The notes: generated by a model not told the origin, from the letters alone. Positions 44,276 through 53,488 are shown, counted from the stretch's first letter. The stretch is DNA of 64,000 bases from Streptomyces durmitorensis (GCF_023498005.1 NZ_CP097289.1:9486001-9550000); one strand, 5' to 3'. Numbers and translations are program-made.

Positions 44276-45571
44276 ATGATGTCAGTCTTACGCAGACGGC
44301 CGGTTGCCGCGGGTGCCGTCCTCGCGGTGGCGGTGCTCGGGCTCCCGGGGTCCGCCGCCGCGCAGAGCACCCACGCGGGCGGTGCCCCAGACGCGACCCC
44401 CTCGACCCATTCACCGGCGCCGACCGCCGGCAAGGCCTCCAACGCCGCGAAGCACGAGAAGGACAAGCGCCACCCGGGCCAGGCGATGAAGCGCCCGGGT
44501 AGGCATGGCGAGATCATCAGCTCGGAGCCGTCCTCGTTCCAGTACACCCCGGGCGTTCCGACCCCCACCAAGGCGTGGAAGATCGTCTACCGGTCGACCT
44601 CCGCCGACGGGCGGCACAACAAGGTCTCCGGCACCGTGATCGTCCCCGACGACGGAAAGGTCACCCCTCGTCCGCTGATCACCTACGCCGTAGGCACGGT
44701 CGGTCTCGGCGACAAGTGCGCACCGTCCGCCGGATTCCCGGGCGGTACGACCGCCGAGGCGCCGCTCGTCAACGCCGCGCTGGTCCGGGGCTACGCCGTC
44801 GCCGTCACCGACTACGAAGGCCTCGGCACCCCCGGCGACCACACCTACATGGTCGCCAAGGCTCAGGGCAGCGCCGTCCTCGATGCGGCACGTGCGGCCC
44901 AGCGGCACCCGGAGGCGGCAAAGTACGGCGTCTCCGCGAGCGCGCCCGTCGGCATCATGGGCTACTCCCAGGGCGGCGGAGCCAGCGCGAAGGCCGCCGA
45001 GATGGCCGCGGCCTACACCCCCGAGCTGAAGGTCAAGGGGACAGCGAGCGGAGGTGTTCCCGCCGATCTCACCAAGGTCGCCGAGTCGTTGGAGGGTGGC
45101 GACAGCGCCGGCTATCTGCTGATGTCCGCCGTCGGCCAGAACGCCGCCCAGCCGTCCCTGGCGCTCAACAAGTACCTCAACAAGGAGGGCCGCAAGCTGG
45201 CCAAGGTCGTGCGCAGCGAGTGTGTCGGTACGGTCCTGGAGGCTGGGCGCGGCAAGAAGATCGAGGACGTCACCACGTCCAACCCGCTGGAGCGGCCGAA
45301 CTGGCGGAAGGCCATCGCCAAGCAGTTGATCGGCACGAAGCGGACCTCGGCACCGACGTTCGTGTACCACGGGGACGCGGACGAGACGATCCCCTACGCG
45401 GTCGGGCAGCAGCTGCGGGCCGACTGGTGCGCGAAGGGCAACGCCGTGGAGTGGAAGTCCTTCCCCGGTCAGTCGCATGTGGGGACGGCAATCCAAGGCA
45501 ACGGCCCGGCACTTGAGTGGCTCGGCCGGCGCTTCGCCGGCGAGCCCACGTCGGGCAACTGCGGGACGTGA
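44276..45571 (+). CDS. Secreted lipase/esterase (secretory lipase LIP family)
   Basis: A 431-residue exported enzyme. After the signal peptide (cleavage near AAAQST) and a Pro/Thr-rich linker (about 35-75) comes an alpha/beta-hydrolase of the Candida LIP2 type (secretory lipase). The nucleophile is Ser231 in IMGYSQGGGAS; the acid lies in HGDADETIP and the His in GQSHVGT. It hydrolyses extracellular esters or triglycerides. ATG 44276 follows GGGAGAGCTGC. Expression is probably controlled through the upstream 16-bp palindrome. Confidence 0.88.
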   Translation: MMSVLRRRPVAAGAVLAVAVLGLPGSAAAQSTHAGGAPDATPSTHSPAPTAGKASNAAKHEKDKRHPGQAMKRPGRHGEIISSEPSSFQYTPGVPTPTKAWKIVYRSTSADGRHNKVSGTVIVPDDGKVTPRPLITYAVGTVGLGDKCAPSAGFPGGTTAEAPLVNAALVRGYAVAVTDYEGLGTPGDHTYMVAKAQGSAVLDAARAAQRHPEAAKYGVSASAPVGIMGYSQGGGASAKAAEMAAAYTPELKVKGTASGGVPADLTKVAESLEGGDSAGYLLMSAVGQNAAQPSLALNKYLNKEGRKLAKVVRSECVGTVLEAGRGKKIEDVTTSNPLERPNWRKAIAKQLIGTKRTSAPTFVYHGDADETIPYAVGQQLRADWCAKGNAVEWKSFPGQSHVGTAIQGNGPALEWLGRRFAGEPTSGNCGT

Positions 45572-45601
45572 GGGCGCGGCCTCACTCGCCCCTCCGCCGC
45601 C

Positions 45602-45668
45602 GTCCACGGATGGCGGCGGAGGGGGCGCCGTCGCTGTCCACGGATGGCGGCGGAGGGGCGCCGTCGCT
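45602..45668. repeat. 34-bp tandem duplication after the lipase gene
   Basis: GTCCACGGATGGCGGCGGAG begins two adjacent copies of about 34 bp at 45602 and 45636; the first has one extra G. It lies in the gap between lipase and sulfotransferase genes. Confidence 0.8.
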
Positions 45669-45748
45669 GTCACCTGGTGCCCTGGGCTCAGGTGTGCTGA
45701 GGTGGTGAAAGCCCTGGAACAGCCGCCCTGTGCCCTCGGAGAGCGACT

Positions 45749-46801
45749 TTGCGCAGCTTGACCTTTGTCATCGGTACGGGCCGCAGCGGCTCCACCGCCC
45801 TGTCCCGCATCCTCAACTCCCATCCCGAGGTGCTCAGCCTCAACGAGTACCTGGCCTCGGTCGGTGACGTGGCTTTCCCGGAAGGCCACGTGTCGGGCTC
45901 GGAGTTCTGGGAGACCCTGTTCCGGCCCACCCCCTACTTCGCGAGCATGATCCGCAGCGGGGTGCTGATGCCGGAGTTTCTCTACACGCGCCGTCCGGGG
46001 CGGTACCGGGCGGAGACCGACGGCATCCCCGCCCTCTCCCTGATGGTGCTGCCCCACCTCACCGACGACCCCGACGGCCTGCTCGACGACATCCGTGCGG
46101 CGGTCGTCGACTGGCCGGAGCGTGCCGCTGCTGCCCATCACGAGGCGCTCTTCGAGTTGCTCGGCGAACGGTTCGGCCGCACCGCCGTCGTGGAGCGCTC
46201 CGGATACTCGACGGGCTGGGCACCGGGGCTGCTGTCCGCCTTCCCCTACGCGAAGTTCGTGCACCTCTTCCGGAACGGACCGGACTGCGCGCTGTCCATG
46301 AGCCGCCACCCTGGGTACCGCACCATCACCTTGATGCGTGAGATCAGGGAACGGACGGGTGTCGACAGCTTCGGCGAACTGACGGAGGAGCAGGTGCGCT
46401 CTCTTCCACCGGACTTGGCACCCCTGCTCGGCGACACCTTCGATGCCGCCCTCGTGTATGACCGGGAATTTCCCCTACGACGGTTCGGCGACCTGTGGTC
46501 CGAACTGGTCGTCCAGGGCACACAGTTCATCGACGGCCTGCCTGCCGGTCAGCGCATGACACTCGCCTACGAGGACCTGCTCGACGCACCTCGGGAGGAA
46601 CTCGCCCGCCTCGCCGCGTTCGTCGGGGTCGAACCGTCCCCGCAGTGGCTGGACAGCGCGTGTGCCCAGCTCGACGACAGCCGCCGCGGCTCCGCCCTCA
46701 AACAGCTGTCGGCCGCCGAACTGCAGGACCTGAGGGACAGCTGCGCTGCGGGCACGCGGGCCCTGGAGGGGAAGTCGACCAAGAGCGCCTCCCGCGACTG
46801 A
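45749..46801 (+). CDS. Sulfotransferase family protein
   Basis: A 350-residue cytoplasmic enzyme. The PAPS 5'-phosphosulfate-binding loop is FVIGTGRSGSTALSRILNSH (about 5-24) and the 3'-phosphate element HLFRNGPDCALSMSRHP appears near 174-190. It should move sulfate from PAPS to a hydroxyl or amine acceptor. Acceptor unknown; such enzymes occur in specialised metabolism and in trehalose or lipid sulfation. Start is TTG 45749 with GGAGAG 5 nt upstream; no ATG or GTG starts the conserved first strand. No cluster partners. Confidence 0.86.
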   Translation: MRSLTFVIGTGRSGSTALSRILNSHPEVLSLNEYLASVGDVAFPEGHVSGSEFWETLFRPTPYFASMIRSGVLMPEFLYTRRPGRYRAETDGIPALSLMVLPHLTDDPDGLLDDIRAAVVDWPERAAAAHHEALFELLGERFGRTAVVERSGYSTGWAPGLLSAFPYAKFVHLFRNGPDCALSMSRHPGYRTITLMREIRERTGVDSFGELTEEQVRSLPPDLAPLLGDTFDAALVYDREFPLRRFGDLWSELVVQGTQFIDGLPAGQRMTLAYEDLLDAPREELARLAAFVGVEPSPQWLDSACAQLDDSRRGSALKQLSAAELQDLRDSCAAGTRALEGKSTKSASRD

Positions 46802-46836
46802 TGCCGCGTCGCCGCAGGGTGGCGGCGGGCTTGGGT

Positions 46837-47490
46837 CTACTTGGTGGTGTGGGTGGGGTAGACCTGGACGTCGGTGTAGGCGCCCTTGATGTCGCCTGCG
46901 CTTGCGGGCCATTCGAGGTCGACGGTGTGGGTCTCGTTGGGGGGTGTGACCTGGATGTGGGTGGGGTGCGTGAGGCTGTTGCCGGTGTTGTCGATGTCGT
47001 AGGCGAGGTTGAAGACGGCGGCGTCGCCGGGCTTGAGGGTGGTGATGCGGGGCTGGGCCTGGCCGCGTTCGATGGGGTTGGAGGTGTTGTCGGCGTCCTT
47101 GATGTCGACGCCTGCGAAGCCGGTTGCGGAGCAGGTGGCCGAGCCGCGGTTGATCATGGTGATGTTGATCCGGCCGGCGGTCTCGTCGGGCGCGGCGTCC
47201 TGGGCGTTGATGGCCAGGTCCTTGGTCTTGCAGAAGGTGACCTTGCTGCCGGTCTTCGCCGCGCCGTTCGCGGCGCCGGCGTCGGTCTTGGTGTCCTGGC
47301 CGGAGTCGGACGGTGCGTTGCCGGCCTCCGAGCCGCCGTCCGAGGACTTCGAGCCGTCGTCCGAGGATGAGGAAGACGAGGAGCCCTTGGAGGAGGAGTC
47401 CTTGCCGGAGTCGCTGCCGCCGCAGGCGGTGAGGGAGAGGGTGGCGGCGACGCCGATGGCAGCCAGGGCGGTGAGGCGGGTGTTCTTCAC
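46837..47490 (-). CDS. DUF4232 lipoprotein
   Basis: A 217-residue membrane-anchored lipoprotein. The lipobox LTAC is at about 20-23 after a short signal, followed by a Ser/Asp/Lys-rich linker of about 50 residues (KDSSSKGSSSSSSSDDGSKS) and a DUF4232 beta-sandwich (about 88-217; TFCKTKDLAINAQDAAPDE, later PGDAAVFNLAYDID). DUF4232 proteins are common and uncharacterised in Streptomyces. GTG 47488-47490 with GGGGAA upstream is chosen because the signal starts directly after it; a longer frame upstream adds 43 non-signal residues. Confidence 0.85.
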   Translation of the reverse strand: MKNTRLTALAAIGVAATLSLTACGGSDSGKDSSSKGSSSSSSSDDGSKSSDGGSEAGNAPSDSGQDTKTDAGAANGAAKTGSKVTFCKTKDLAINAQDAAPDETAGRINITMINRGSATCSATGFAGVDIKDADNTSNPIERGQAQPRITTLKPGDAAVFNLAYDIDNTGNSLTHPTHIQVTPPNETHTVDLEWPASAGDIKGAYTDVQVYPTHTTK

Positions 47491-47692
47491 GATGTTCCCC
47501 AGGGGTAGCGCGGTGCGTGCGGTCTGAAGTATTTGTATCGCGCACCGAGTTACAGCCAGTCCCCCGCCACGTCTTCGTTCTGTCACAGCCGTACCGCCCT
47601 GAACACGGTCCACCACCAAGGAACCTTGTGCAGCGTCAATCGCCCATCGCCCATCGCCCGATCACCCGGGAGCCGCGCTGGGAGGATGGGGC

Positions 47693-48013
47693 ATGGGAAA
47701 GCTGACAGTGCGCGCGCGGCGTGCCGTGCTCGCGTGGTGGTGCCCGTCGGCACCGTGTTCGTTCAGGTATCGATGGTGTGGGTGTGGGTCAGTGGGAGCG
47801 ACCCGGAGGACGGGCCGCTCGCACTGACCCCGTTGCGGGTGGTCACGATCCTGGGCATCGGAGCGGTCCAGGTCGCCCTGGTCTGTGTATGGCGACTGGT
47901 AACGATGGTGCGACGCGGAACCGTGTTCTCCCACCCCGCCTTCCGGTAGGTGGACGGCATCATCGGCGCGATCGTTGCGGCTGCTCTCGTGTGGTTCGCG
48001 GTCACGGCCCTGA
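47693..48013 (+). pseudogene. DUF2975 membrane protein, 5' part (interrupted)
   Basis: The 5' half of a small membrane protein of the DUF2975 family: MGKLTVRARRAVLAWW begins at ATG 47693 (GGAGGATGGG upstream), then a 2-bp insertion near 47731 shifts to a second frame reading VGTVFVQVSMVWVWVSGSDP and RVVTILGIGAVQVALVCVWR. That frame stops at TAG 47947-47949, where a Tyr codon is expected, and resumes as VDGIIGAIVAAALVWFAVTA. The transposon follows at 48014. The gene is thus broken three ways; its 3' part is at 52945-53117. Confidence 0.8.
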
Positions 48014-48608
48014 GAGGTCGTTTTCATCGTTAGCACCTCTATATCTGCTAGTTCGGTGTGCGGTGGTGAGTGGTGCCGAGGTGCTGTGTGAGCTGGTCGA
48101 GTCGCGGTGCTGCACGCTGCGACTCACGGCCTCCTGGCCGCACCCGATGACGGGGCAGTCGCCCGGCGGCAGGGTCCGGCGTCCCGGCCTGGAGCCGGAC
48201 GCGGTGGTGGGAATGAGGCACGCGACTGCTGCATGGACCCGTGCGAGCCAGTGCTGATGATGGACACGGTGGCCTCTTTGGTGATTTCGGCCAGAGCGGC
48301 TGTCCGGGTTCCGGACGCCGGAAGCCCCCCGTTCTCACGGGTGGTTCAGGAGGGGGCCTGGGTTCTGCGGCTCTGTCAACTCCGGGCAGATACGGTTAAG
48401 TTCAAAGGGTGCGTGGTGCTGTGGGGACGCATGGTCGTCATACGGCTTTCCGGGGCGCGGGCCGCCTGGGGCAAACGTCCCCTCACCGGTGCCCAGATCG
48501 CAGCGCATCGGCCGGTAGCGGCTCAGCGGAACATGCGCCTCGGTGCTGAGGTGAAGGCCCAGCGTTCGCGTGCTTGAAGCCGCGACCACTTTCAGGAAGG
48601 GGACGCTG

Positions 48609-51389
48609 ATGGCGTTCCTCAGGCCCAAGTCCACCGGATTCCGCTGCGCGGTGGCATGTCCGAACTCGCAGGGGTGGGCCGCGATGTTTCTGCGGCCCTC
48701 CAAAGCCGCAGGCGTCAGCGAAAGGGCCCTGCTGTTCGACGGGGCGACCTCCGCGGCGTACGGGGGGCAGTTCGCCGACCTGTCGAAGTATGAGTACCAG
48801 GACTTCGCGCTGTATCCGGATGCCGTGCTGCAATTGCCTGCTCACACGGACGGGTCCGCGCAGTACCTGTTCATCACGGGCACGGACAGCCTGACCTACC
48901 GCGTGGGAAGCGGCGCCGTCTGGCACAACCCGCTCGAGATGCTGACGTGGCTGCCGGCCGACTGGAAGAACAACGTCGACGCCCTGCTGCAGGCACCCAA
49001 CTCGGCGGCCAACGAGCTGCGCACGTACCTGTTCAAGGGCAACCGCGTCATCACCTACAACTGGTCCACCGTCTGGTCGCCCGTCGAGCGGAACGCTCTG
49101 ATCACCGAGGGACCGGACGCGGACTCGTCGGGCTGGGCCAAACTCCCCTCCGACTTCCGCTCCGACCTCGACCACGTCGTCGCGCTGCCGCCCGCCACCG
49201 GCGATGTACGCCGCTCGCTGCTGGTCAAGGGGGCCAAGGGCCTCATCCTCAACTGGCGTACCGGCGTGGAGAAGTCGGGCGCGCTCACCTCGCTGGCCAC
49301 CGGCCCCGAGACGCTTCCGGCACCCTATGTGACACCGTATCTTCCGGTGTCAGGTACCTACCGGGCCACCGACGCCGGTCAGACCGTCGAAATACGGGTC
49401 GACGTCGACGGCGCCGGCACGCTCTCCACCATCAGCGGCGACCTCTTCACGGTGTCGGGCGAGACCACCACCTACACCAACTCCTTCCGGTCGACCGGCG
49501 TGCGGGCACAATGGTCCGACAGCTACGTGATGGCCACGGTCAAGGACCTCGCGTGGGCCACTCCCAACCCCGATCTCACCCAGCTCCGGATCCTGCTCGC
49601 CCTCGCCCCGGCCGGCCAGTCACCGCCGGCAGCTCACTGGCTGATCCTGGAGAACGGGGAGACCTCCCATCACGCTCTCTGGTACGGCCTGCCCAGGGTG
49701 TCCGCGTACTTCCGCACCGTCGACTACGAGGTCGACACGGTGGTAGGCGAGACCGAGTTCGCCAGTTACGACACGGCCAAGGCAACTACTCCGCCCGGGT
49801 ACGCCGACCGGATCATCACCGTGCCGTCCGCGTTCGCCGAGGCGGGCATCGAGATGCGGGTCGCCGGGACCCGCAATGTCCTCGACACCACCGGGGCCGA
49901 TGCGGACCTGCTGTGGTCCGACGCCGAACTGCACGCCGCGATGGTGGCGAACTTCAGCGCGTATCGCGACGTGCCGCAGTGGAAGCTGTGGACCCTGGTC
50001 GCGGGCAAGTACGCCGGCGGGGCGAGCACAGCCGGGATCATGTTCGACTACCTGTCCGGCCTGCAGCGGCAGGGCGCGGCCGTGTTCGCGCAGACCCTGA
50101 GGGAACACGGTCTGGGCGGCGTCGCCTGGGACATGCACACCTACGTCCATGAAATCGGCCACGCCTTCAACCTGGTGCACGCGTGGGAAAAGGGCAACAC
50201 CACGCCGCCCGCGCCGCTCGGCCCCAGGAACGGCTACGGCGACCTGTCGTGGATGAACTACCCGCACTTCTACCAGGGGGAGACCGCCAACGGCATCGCG
50301 GCGTTCTGGGGTGCATTCCCGTTCCGGTTCAGCGAGGACGAGATCCGGCACCTGCGTCACGGCTTCTACCGGAACGTGATCATGGGCGGCACCAACTGGA
50401 ACACCAACTCTGCGATGGACCTCTCGGCGGCGCAGGCGTCCACCCTGCCGCTGACCGACGAATCCGGCCTCGCGCTGGAGATCGAGGGCAAGGAGACCTT
50501 CGAGTACGGAGAACCCGTCGTCGCCCAGTTCAAGCTGAGCCGCACCGGCAGTCGCGGCGACATCCTCGTCACGTCCGACCTGCAGCCGTCGGCAGGGCAC
50601 ATGATCGTCGCCGTCACCGATCCCTCCGGGCGCTCCCGCACCTTCCGGCCTCTCACCCGCGTATGCGCCGGCCACGACGTCGCAGCGGGCACCACCACTC
50701 TCACCCAGGCGGCACCGGCCCTCTACGCCAGCACCTACCTCGGCTACGGCGCCGACGGGCTCTACTTCGGTGAACCCGGCCTGTACAAGGTGAGCGCCGC
50801 CTATCAGGCCCCCGACGGCTCCCGCGTGGTCTCCGCCCCGCGCACGGTGCGGGTCCGCCAGCCCGTGGGTGCCGCAGACCAGCACATCGGCGAACTGCTC
50901 ATGGGTGATGACCAGGGCCAGCTGCTCACGTTCCTCGGCTCCGACGCGCCCCAGCTGCAGGGCGGCAACGACGCCCTGCAGGAAGTCATCGAACGTTACG
51001 GTGACCATCCTCTCGCCGTACACGCCCGCCTGTCCCGCGGCGCCAACGCCGGCCGCCACTTCCAGCACATCGCAGACGGCCGCCTCACCGTCCGCGAACC
51101 CGACATCAAGGAGAGCGTCCAGCAGCTCAGCGCCGCCATCAACGCCTCCACCGGCGACGAGGGCCTGGACAACATCACCCTCAACAAGACGATGCGCCGC
51201 CTCGCCACCGTGCACGCCAAGGACGGCAACCTCACCGAAGCCGACGCCGTCCTGAACAAGATGGTCACCACCTTCCGCGGCAAGCACCTGCCCGCCGCCG
51301 TGCAAAAGACCATCCAGGCCCAAGCCGAGGAGACCCGCGCCACCATCCACCACAGCAAGCCCAAGACAGCCTCCCGCAAGAAGAAGTAG
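48609..51389 (+). CDS. Large metzincin-like metalloprotease with N-terminal hemopexin-like repeats
   Basis: A 926-residue protein. N-terminal about 20-260 has aromatic/Asp-rich repeats of hemopexin-like look (ALLFDGATSAAYGGQF, DSLTYRVGSGAVWHN, RTYLFKGNRVITYN). The protease core holds HEIGHAFNLVH (His514, Glu515, His518, His524), the long zinc motif, with a Met-turn candidate in NVIMGGTNW. The C-terminal about 780-926 is helical and TPR-like with a basic tail KPKTASRKKK. There is no signal peptide. ATG 48609 follows GGAAGGGG. It lies inside a transposon-like insertion and is followed by a perfect 16-bp hairpin. Secretion route and target unknown. Confidence 0.78.
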   Translation: MAFLRPKSTGFRCAVACPNSQGWAAMFLRPSKAAGVSERALLFDGATSAAYGGQFADLSKYEYQDFALYPDAVLQLPAHTDGSAQYLFITGTDSLTYRVGSGAVWHNPLEMLTWLPADWKNNVDALLQAPNSAANELRTYLFKGNRVITYNWSTVWSPVERNALITEGPDADSSGWAKLPSDFRSDLDHVVALPPATGDVRRSLLVKGAKGLILNWRTGVEKSGALTSLATGPETLPAPYVTPYLPVSGTYRATDAGQTVEIRVDVDGAGTLSTISGDLFTVSGETTTYTNSFRSTGVRAQWSDSYVMATVKDLAWATPNPDLTQLRILLALAPAGQSPPAAHWLILENGETSHHALWYGLPRVSAYFRTVDYEVDTVVGETEFASYDTAKATTPPGYADRIITVPSAFAEAGIEMRVAGTRNVLDTTGADADLLWSDAELHAAMVANFSAYRDVPQWKLWTLVAGKYAGGASTAGIMFDYLSGLQRQGAAVFAQTLREHGLGGVAWDMHTYVHEIGHAFNLVHAWEKGNTTPPAPLGPRNGYGDLSWMNYPHFYQGETANGIAAFWGAFPFRFSEDEIRHLRHGFYRNVIMGGTNWNTNSAMDLSAAQASTLPLTDESGLALEIEGKETFEYGEPVVAQFKLSRTGSRGDILVTSDLQPSAGHMIVAVTDPSGRSRTFRPLTRVCAGHDVAAGTTTLTQAAPALYASTYLGYGADGLYFGEPGLYKVSAAYQAPDGSRVVSAPRTVRVRQPVGAADQHIGELLMGDDQGQLLTFLGSDAPQLQGGNDALQEVIERYGDHPLAVHARLSRGANAGRHFQHIADGRLTVREPDIKESVQQLSAAINASTGDEGLDNITLNKTMRRLATVHAKDGNLTEADAVLNKMVTTFRGKHLPAAVQKTIQAQAEETRATIHHSKPKTASRKKK

Positions 51390-51397
51390 CCCCATAA

Positions 51398-51437
51398 GGT
51401 GTCTGTCGTTCGGGGCTGAGTCCGAACGACAGACACC
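51398..51437 (+). terminator. Perfect 16-bp hairpin after the metalloprotease gene
   Basis: GGTGTCTGTCGTTCGG (51398-51413) and CCGAACGACAGACACC (51422-51437) pair perfectly with an 8-nt loop, 8 nt after the protease stop. Confidence 0.85.
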
Positions 51438-51542
51438 GCCGTACGGGGCCGGGCCCCGCCAGCGGAGGGCAACGCTCCCGCCCCGCCAGCGGTCACCATC
51501 AGGTTCAAGCCTTCTCGAGCTCGCTTGGGTGACCTCGTATAG

Positions 51543-52673
51543 GACCTCTCAAAGGTCGCTTCATCCTGTTGTTTCATCCCGTTATGCGGGTTTGGTGTGC
51601 TGGTGTCGGGTCGTGCCAGGAGATGGTTGCTTCGCCGGTGAGGCGGCGGGCCATGAGGTCGGTCATGGCGAGGTGGATCATGGCTTCGGAGCGGTGCGGG
51701 TGGGTTTCGTAGTCGCGGGCCAGGCGGCGGTGGAGCATCAGCCAGCCGTAGGTTCGCTCGAGTGCCCAACGTTTAGGGATTGGAGTGAAACCCCTGGTCC
51801 CGGGCTTGCGGGCGTTGATCTCCATGTTGATGCCGAGGGTGGCGGCGTGCTCGACGAAGTGCTTGCGGTAGCCGCCGTCCACCCAGGTCTTGCGGAGCGT
51901 GGGGTGGTCGGCGGCGACCTGGTCGAGCAGGTCGGTGCCGGCGACGGAGTCCTGGACGCTGGCTGCGGTGACCAGCACGGCAAGTAGGAGTCCGAGCGTG
52001 TCGGTGACGATGCTTCGTTTGCGGCCCACGATCTTCTTCCCCGCGTCCGTGCCCTGGCTCGCGGCAGGCACGCTGGTGGATGTCTTCACGCTCTGCGCGT
52101 CGATCACGCAGGCAGACGGCTCGGCACTCCGGCCCTCCTGCTCACGTACCAACTCCCGCAGCAGACCGTTGAGCTGGGCGAAGAAGCCTTCCTTCTGCCA
52201 GCGGGCGAAGTAGCCGTAGACGGAGTTCCAGTGCGGGAAGTCGTGTGGCAGGTAGCGCCACTGCACCCCGGTGCGGTCCACGTACAGAATCGCGTTCATG
52301 ATCTCGCGCAGGTCTAACTCGGCCGGTCGGCCGAAGCCCAGGGCCCGGCCGTGGCGTTCATACCGCCAGGCCACCAGGACCGGCTCGATCAACTCCCAGC
52401 GGGCATCGGACAGATCACTGGGATACGGCAGGCGTTCGCTCATGACCTGGGCATACCGCCCCGAAGCGAGTGCGCCCAGGCATGCTTCTGTGACCGTGGG
52501 AGCGCCATCACGAACCGGGCGTCCTGGAATGAGACAGGCGCTGGCCGACTCCCTCCCCAGAAGACACATCACCCGACTCCCACGCCCCGACCTACCTACA
52601 CAGCACCTCAGCACCACTCGCCATCGCACCTCAAACCACTAAATACAGGGGCGCTAGCGATGAATACGACCTC
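51543..52673 (-). mobile_element. IS5-family insertion sequence
   Basis: About 1.13 kb with one transposase gene. Terminal sequences are GACCTCTCAAAGGTCG (left, 51543) and, inverted, GACCTCTCAGAGGTCG (right, reading in from 52682), followed on both sides by TTCATC-like inner bases. The exact outer boundary is blurred because the ends are themselves palindromic and another element abuts at 52677. Confidence 0.75.
51574..52443 (-). CDS. IS5-family DDE transposase
   Basis: A 289-residue transposase. N-terminal DUF4096-type domain (PYPSDLSDARWELIEPVLVA, VQWRYLPHDFPHWNSVYGYF) is followed by the DDE core: first Asp in CVIDAQSVKTS, second in WVDGGYRKHF, Glu in ALERTYGWL. All three are present and the frame is intact, so the element may still be active. 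ATG 52441-52443 is the start; the frame is open upstream into the terminal region. The same family of ends bounds the whole insertion, so this enzyme could mobilise it. Confidence 0.92.
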   Translation of the reverse strand: MSERLPYPSDLSDARWELIEPVLVAWRYERHGRALGFGRPAELDLREIMNAILYVDRTGVQWRYLPHDFPHWNSVYGYFARWQKEGFFAQLNGLLRELVREQEGRSAEPSACVIDAQSVKTSTSVPAASQGTDAGKKIVGRKRSIVTDTLGLLLAVLVTAASVQDSVAGTDLLDQVAADHPTLRKTWVDGGYRKHFVEHAATLGINMEINARKPGTRGFTPIPKRWALERTYGWLMLHRRLARDYETHPHRSEAMIHLAMTDLMARRLTGEATISWHDPTPAHQTRITG

Positions 52674-52676
52674 TGA

Positions 52677-52941
52677 GAGGTCGTTTTCACCTGTGAAGCC
52701 TGTTTGATTCCAACATGTACCTGTGACAGGGCATGACTGGAGGGACAACAAGGGCGAAGGCGCTCCATGGGCCGAATGTGAGGCCCGTCTTGCCGGTCTC
52801 ATCCTGCGAAGCCTGTCTCATCCCAAGACGTGCACCGATGCCCCCTCCGTCTATCGGAGGCGTGCCGGAAATCGACACGTGTGAGGCACAAGACGAGTGA
52901 AGAGATACATGAGGCGGCGCAAACCAGCTGAAAACGACCTC
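52677..52941. mobile_element. 265-bp MITE-like element sharing the IS ends
   Basis: GAGGTCGTTTTCA (52677-52689) and the exact inverse TGAAAACGACCTC (52929-52941) bound this non-coding unit; TGA precedes (52674-52676) and follows (52942-52944) it. It has no transposase and internal sequence unrelated to the IS, so it could be mobilised in trans. Confidence 0.72.
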
Positions 52942-52944
52942 TGA

Positions 52945-53117
52945 ATGAGCCCGGCCAGCGGGACGACCCGGGCGTCACCCTCATCATGGGCGGGATCGGC
53001 GTGGCCATCCTGGGAGTCGCGCTAGTCGTGCTCGTGCTGCGGATGCCGCTCGCGCAGGCCGTCGCCCGCGACGTCGAAGCGGCGCGGATGCAGGCCGAGT
53101 TGGACGAGGTGATCTGA
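52945..53117 (+). pseudogene. DUF2975 membrane protein, 3' part
   Basis: Reads PGQRDDPGVTLIMGGIGVAI, LGVALVVLVLRM and a helical tail ending ARMQAELDEVI then TGA at 53115-53117, which overlaps the ATG of the regulator (TGATG). Deleting 48014-52944 joins the 5' part at ...VTAL directly to NEPGQRDDPG in one frame, the wild-type reading. Confidence 0.82.
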
Positions 53118-53338
53118 TGCCGATCGCCGTCGACATCGACGTGATGCTGGCCAGGCGGAAGATGTCCGTGGGCGAACTCGCAGACCGCGTAGGGATCACG
53201 CCCGCCAACCTGGCGGTACTCAAGAACGGCCGCGCCAAGGCGGTGCGTTTCGCGACGCTCGCCGCGCTCTGCGAGGTGCTCAAGTGCCAGCCGGGCGACC
53301 TGCTTCGCTGGGAGGCCGACGACACCGCGGGCGGATGA
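53117..53338 (+). CDS. Cro/CI-type helix-turn-helix regulator (DUF2975 partner)
   Basis: A 73-residue DNA-binding protein: residues about 10-60 form the helix-turn-helix LARRKMSVGELADRVGITPA, NLAVLKNGRAKAVRFATLAA, closing with CQPGDLLRW. DUF2975 genes usually precede such a gene in the same operon. Here ATG 53117 overlaps the DUF2975 stop, so translation depended on that gene; with DUF2975 split by an insertion its expression may now start from elsewhere, including the MITE. Intact itself. Confidence 0.88.
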   Translation: MPIAVDIDVMLARRKMSVGELADRVGITPANLAVLKNGRAKAVRFATLAALCEVLKCQPGDLLRWEADDTAGG

Positions 53339-53488
53339 ACCGCGTCTGCTGACGCGTCATGGCCGATACCGCATGACCTAGGGCGAAATCAGATGGGTGC
53401 AGCTCCTCTGAAGGGATGGTCGCGGAGCGGGCGGGTGGCGGCTTCTAAGGTGTGCACCGCGAAGTTCAATAATCGACCCGGAGGTGCG

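Larger units (their letters stand above)
48014..52673. mobile_element. 4.66-kb transposon-like insertion in DUF2975 (with metalloprotease and IS)
   Basis: Bounded by GAGGTCGTTTTCA (48014-48026) and its near-inverse TGAATACGACCTC (52661-52673), flanked by TGA on both sides. The left 80 bp matches, at about 75-80 percent by eye, the inverse of the IS right end, so it is an IS-family end. Cargo: a metalloprotease gene, a terminator and a complete IS5-family copy. A TNA target duplication and this repeat fit the IS1031/IS5 group. The left 595 bp before the protease gene holds no other gene I can support. Confidence 0.7.

Noticed and set aside
46802..46836. Terminator between sulfotransferase and lipoprotein genes
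   Set aside because: Only a short GCCGC/GCGGC pairing is present; too weak to list.
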